Assembly (NCBI GenBank): GCA_038214135.1
Contig: JBBQSD010000146.1
Coordinates: forward strand, 1 to 14,971
Source of the DNA: JANLSE01 sp038214135
Lineage (GTDB): Bacteria; Chloroflexota; Chloroflexia; Chloroflexales; Roseiflexaceae
Direction of reading: 5' to 3'
DNA length: 14,971 nucleotides
The notes beneath the pieces were generated by a model, which searched no databases, was not told the DNA's origin, and saw only the letters and a list, made by a program, of their open reading frames with translations. Each line of letters begins with the position of its first letter. Position 1 is the stretch's first letter. Both the position numbers and the translations under genes were made by a program. Positions 12,744 through 14,971 of this stretch are shown piece after piece.

Positions 12744-14555
12744 ATGGGCTTTTTCATGGATGGCCTCGATGCCGAGGCATATGATCGAAGCTATACCGAC
12801 GGGCAGCTTGTTCGGCGCATTCTTGGGTACTTCACTCCGCAGACTCGGAAGATGGGCGTTGCGGCGACGGCAGTTCTGGCGATTGCACTGCTTGATACCG
12901 GTCTGCCGATCATCATATCGCGTGCGCTCGATTCGATCCAACAGGATTCATCAACGGGCCAGATTCTGATCATTGCGCTGATGCTGACTGGTCTGGCCAG
13001 CCTCTCGTGGGTGTTCAGTGCAACCCGGCAGATCTTTGCAGCCCGTGCGGTTGCCGATGTAGTGCTGCGATTGCGTGAAGATGCCTTCGATGCCATCCTG
13101 CGCCGCGATATGTCGTTCTATGATCAGTTTGCCTCTGGCAAGATCGTCAGCCGTGTGACATCCGATACGCAGACATTCTCGCAGACCATGACATTGACGA
13201 TGGATCTGCTCAGCCGTTTGCTGTTGGTTGTGTTGCTGTTGGTATATCTCTTCATTGTCAGTTGGAAGCTCACACTGGTGCTTGTCGTGCTAGCACCATT
13301 TATCATTGCTGCTGCACTTGGCTTCCGCATTATGGCCCGTTCAACAATCACGAACTCGCGCCGAATCAATGCAACGGTGAATGCCCATGTGCAAGAGACG
13401 GTCAGCGGGATTGGTGTGGCAAAGACCTTCCGGCAGGAGCCGGCGATCTATGCCGAATTTGTTGAGGTCAACAAGCAATCGCAGCGGATCAATCTGCATA
13501 CGCGCTATGTGTTCAGCAGCATCTTCCCGATTTTGAATATTCTCGCAGGCATCGGAACCAGCGCGCTGGTCTATTTTGGGGTTCTACAGGTGCGTGCTGG
13601 TGATCTGACGCCAGGAACATGGTATCTGTTCATTCAGGGATTATTCCTGTTCTGGTTTCCATTAACCAGCATCGCCTCATTCTGGAGCCAGTTCCAACTT
13701 GGCCTGGCAGCTGGCGAGCGTGTCTTTGGGCTGATCGATGATGAGCCAAGGGTTGTGCAGACCGCGAAAAAGAAGCTACCGGATATACGCGGCGATATTC
13801 GCTTTGAGTCGGTTGACTTTGCCTATAACCAGGGCCAGCCCGTCTTGGAGCAGTTCTCGCTGCATATTCATTCCGGCGAGACGCTAGCGCTGGTTGGGCA
13901 TACTGGTTCGGGCAAGAGTAGTATTGCCAAACTGATCGCCCGTTTCTATGAATTCCAGGGCGGCACAATTTTGATCGATGGTGTCGATATCCGCGAGCTT
14001 GATCTGGCCAGCTACCGCTCACGATTAGGCATGGTCACACAGACACCATTTCTGTTCGATGGAACGGTTCGTGAGAATATTCGCTATGGCAGGCCAGATG
14101 CCAGCGACGCCGAGGTTCAGGCCGTTGCTCAGCAGGTTGGCGGCGGCGATTGGATCACTGGCCTACCGCAGGGCCTGAACTCACAGGTTGGCGAACGTGG
14201 TGCCAGCCTTTCGATGGGCCAACGCCAGCTTGTTGCGCTTGCCCGTGTCCTTCTTCAAAACCCAGCGATTGTGATCATGGACGAAGCGACTGCCAGTGTT
14301 GATCCGCTGACCGAAGCGCTAATTCAGGAGGGGTTGGATCTGGTATTGAAGGGCCGCACATCGATTGTGATCGCCCATCGTCTGAGCACCATCAGGCATT
14401 CCAACCGGATTATTGTGCTACGTAAAGGTGCAATCATTGAGCAGGGCAACCATGATCAACTGATGCTGCGCGGTGGCCATTATGCCGAACTGTATAATAC
14501 CTACTTTCGGCACCAATCGCTTGAATATATCGAAACGGCCCGTAGGGCAGCGTAG
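12744..14555 (+). CDS. ABC exporter half-transporter, subunit with consensus catalytic Glu
   Basis: A 603-residue protein, ATG 12744 with AAAGGTG about 6 bases upstream (ATG 12756 is the alternative). Residues about 35-320 form a six-helix exporter domain; VNAHVQETVSGIGVAKTFRQE is the usual cytoplasmic extension between helices. ATPase domain about 350-590: Walker A GHTGSGKS (385-392), Q-loop Gln433, signature LSMGQ (489-493, second residue pair altered from SGG), Walker B IVIMDE with catalytic Glu514, and H-loop His545. Its intact Walker B pairs with LSGGQ of the upstream subunit to give the working site; its LSMGQ faces the Asp510 site. Same strand and same length as its partner, so a heterodimeric exporter is the natural reading. 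Confidence 0.95.
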   Translation: MGFFMDGLDAEAYDRSYTDGQLVRRILGYFTPQTRKMGVAATAVLAIALLDTGLPIIISRALDSIQQDSSTGQILIIALMLTGLASLSWVFSATRQIFAARAVADVVLRLREDAFDAILRRDMSFYDQFASGKIVSRVTSDTQTFSQTMTLTMDLLSRLLLVVLLLVYLFIVSWKLTLVLVVLAPFIIAAALGFRIMARSTITNSRRINATVNAHVQETVSGIGVAKTFRQEPAIYAEFVEVNKQSQRINLHTRYVFSSIFPILNILAGIGTSALVYFGVLQVRAGDLTPGTWYLFIQGLFLFWFPLTSIASFWSQFQLGLAAGERVFGLIDDEPRVVQTAKKKLPDIRGDIRFESVDFAYNQGQPVLEQFSLHIHSGETLALVGHTGSGKSSIAKLIARFYEFQGGTILIDGVDIRELDLASYRSRLGMVTQTPFLFDGTVRENIRYGRPDASDAEVQAVAQQVGGGDWITGLPQGLNSQVGERGASLSMGQRQLVALARVLLQNPAIVIMDEATASVDPLTEALIQEGLDLVLKGRTSIVIAHRLSTIRHSNRIIVLRKGAIIEQGNHDQLMLRGGHYAELYNTYFRHQSLEYIETARRAA

Positions 14556-14598
14556 CGCTTCGTACTATAGCAAACCTCTGTGGATTCATCAAAGGTAT

Positions 14599-14618
14599 GG
14601 GCGCGCTATAGCGCGCCC
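14599..14618. repeat. 20-bp perfect palindrome GGGCGCGCTATAGCGCGCCC
   Basis: Exactly self-complementary over 20 bases, 44 bases past the stop of the second ABC gene. It has the same length and the same GGGCG/CGCCC ends as the palindrome at 108-127, but a different centre (TATA in place of the TTCGCGAA core). Confidence 0.9.
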
Positions 14619-14645
14619 CAACGCTGCATCTGCGCGGGGTTTTAG
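14616..14645 (+). terminator. Possible terminator of the ABC exporter operon
   Basis: CCCC (14616-14619) pairs with GGGG (14636-14639), and an inner CGC/GCG can pair within an imperfect stem; TTTT follows the GGGG. Stability is modest because of bulges, and the preceding palindrome would compete for the same C run. Confidence 0.4.
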
Positions 14646-14700
14646 AGCAATTTCGGCGAATTTCAAGCACCCGCTGCATAATATATGTTCAATATCTCCA

Positions 14701-14741
14701 AACGCACGCTGTTGATCCAGAGATTGGACGTTGCGTGCGTT
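14701..14741. repeat. Hairpin-forming inverted repeat AACGCACGC / GCGTGCGTT
   Basis: AACGCACGC (14701-14709) and GCGTGCGTT (14733-14741) are perfect complements. Inside, TCCA (14716-14719) and TGGA (14725-14728) can pair around the loop GAGAT. It may be part of a small RNA or a repeat; no promoter or T run is convincing. Confidence 0.6.
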
Positions 14742-14971
14742 CTTGACGATCCAGATATGCAGTTCTAGAGCGGATATTTCGCATCTCATAGCAAAGACAC
14801 CACAATCATCACGTAGCATGTGTGAGTGCTCATATAATGACACTCCTTATGTTGTGCCGATAAATCAGGCCAATTTGGAGCCATCAAACCCTCTATAATC
14901 GCACGTAGGCACTTCGTAGCAACGTTTTCTCGGAAGTCAATTGGATATTTTGACTAAAGCAAATTCGAGTA

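Larger units (their letters stand above)
14556..14971. other. Non-coding 3' spacer with palindromes and weak promoter boxes
   Basis: No gene is well supported in these 416 bases. They contain a 20-bp palindrome (14599-14618), a C4/G4 hairpin followed by TTTT (14616-14643), an inverted repeat at 14701-14741, and TATAAT at 14833-14838 and 14894-14899 without good -35 boxes. The hairpin GAGTG(c)TCAT-ATA-ATGACACTC (14824-14845) covers the first TATAAT. A minus-strand frame at 14589-14843 (84 codons) has no ribosome site in register. Confidence 0.6.

Noticed and set aside
14589..14843. 84-codon minus-strand frame near the right end
   Set aside because: The GTG start has no spaced ribosome site (AAGGA runs straight into it) and the frame ends by reading through the 20-bp palindrome. 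A real small gene or gene fragment cannot be fully excluded.

Overview
The window reads as a chromosomal stretch of a bacterium of moderate GC content. It is most likely a member of the Chloroflexota (Chloroflexia-like). That assignment is an inference from protein style, strong GGAGG-type ribosome sites with several GTG starts, and spacers full of short purine-rich tandem words and perfect GC-rich palindromes. No rRNA, tRNA or CRISPR array was found.

Layout. Positions 1-215 hold a tandem cluster of perfect palindromes. Four genes follow on the minus strand, from right to left: hisS-like (2799-4280), a creatininase-family hydrolase overlapping it by 4 bp (2002-2802), a four-helix membrane protein with a DUF4129-type tail (1046-1909), and a lipoprotein (216-890). 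A divergent promoter region (4281-4455) separates them from a plus-strand cyclic-nucleotide-binding-domain protein (4456-4998). Next comes a ribosomal protein operon, L21-L27-L31 (5154-6148), with a consensus sigma-70 promoter, a 120-base structured leader and a strong bidirectional terminator. A convergent minus-strand pair follows: a WYL-domain regulator (6242-7249) and a small one-helix membrane protein (7265-7606).

Positions 7724-9020 form a solo TnpB element of the IS200/IS605 type. Its tnpB is full length and keeps all three RuvC acidic residues and the zinc finger, but it is split by one in-frame TGA and appears to begin at ATT. The right end can fold into the hairpins expected of an omega/reRNA scaffold. 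After it lies a 340-residue protein of no recognised family (9188-10210). A roughly 600 bp repeat-rich spacer follows, with heptamers, a MITE-like nested inverted repeat and triple 10-mers.

The last third encodes two ABC half-transporters (10814-12625 and 12744-14555). Their motifs are complementary: the first has Asp in place of the Walker B catalytic Glu, and the second has LSMGQ in place of LSGGQ. That is the signature of a heterodimeric exporter with one degenerate ATP site. Upstream lie an extended -10 promoter abutting a GCACAC/GTGTGC palindrome and a 10-bp leader hairpin followed by TTTT, both candidate control points.

The most unusual theme is that most free gene 3' ends carry short tandem words or palindromes within a few bases of the stop codon.
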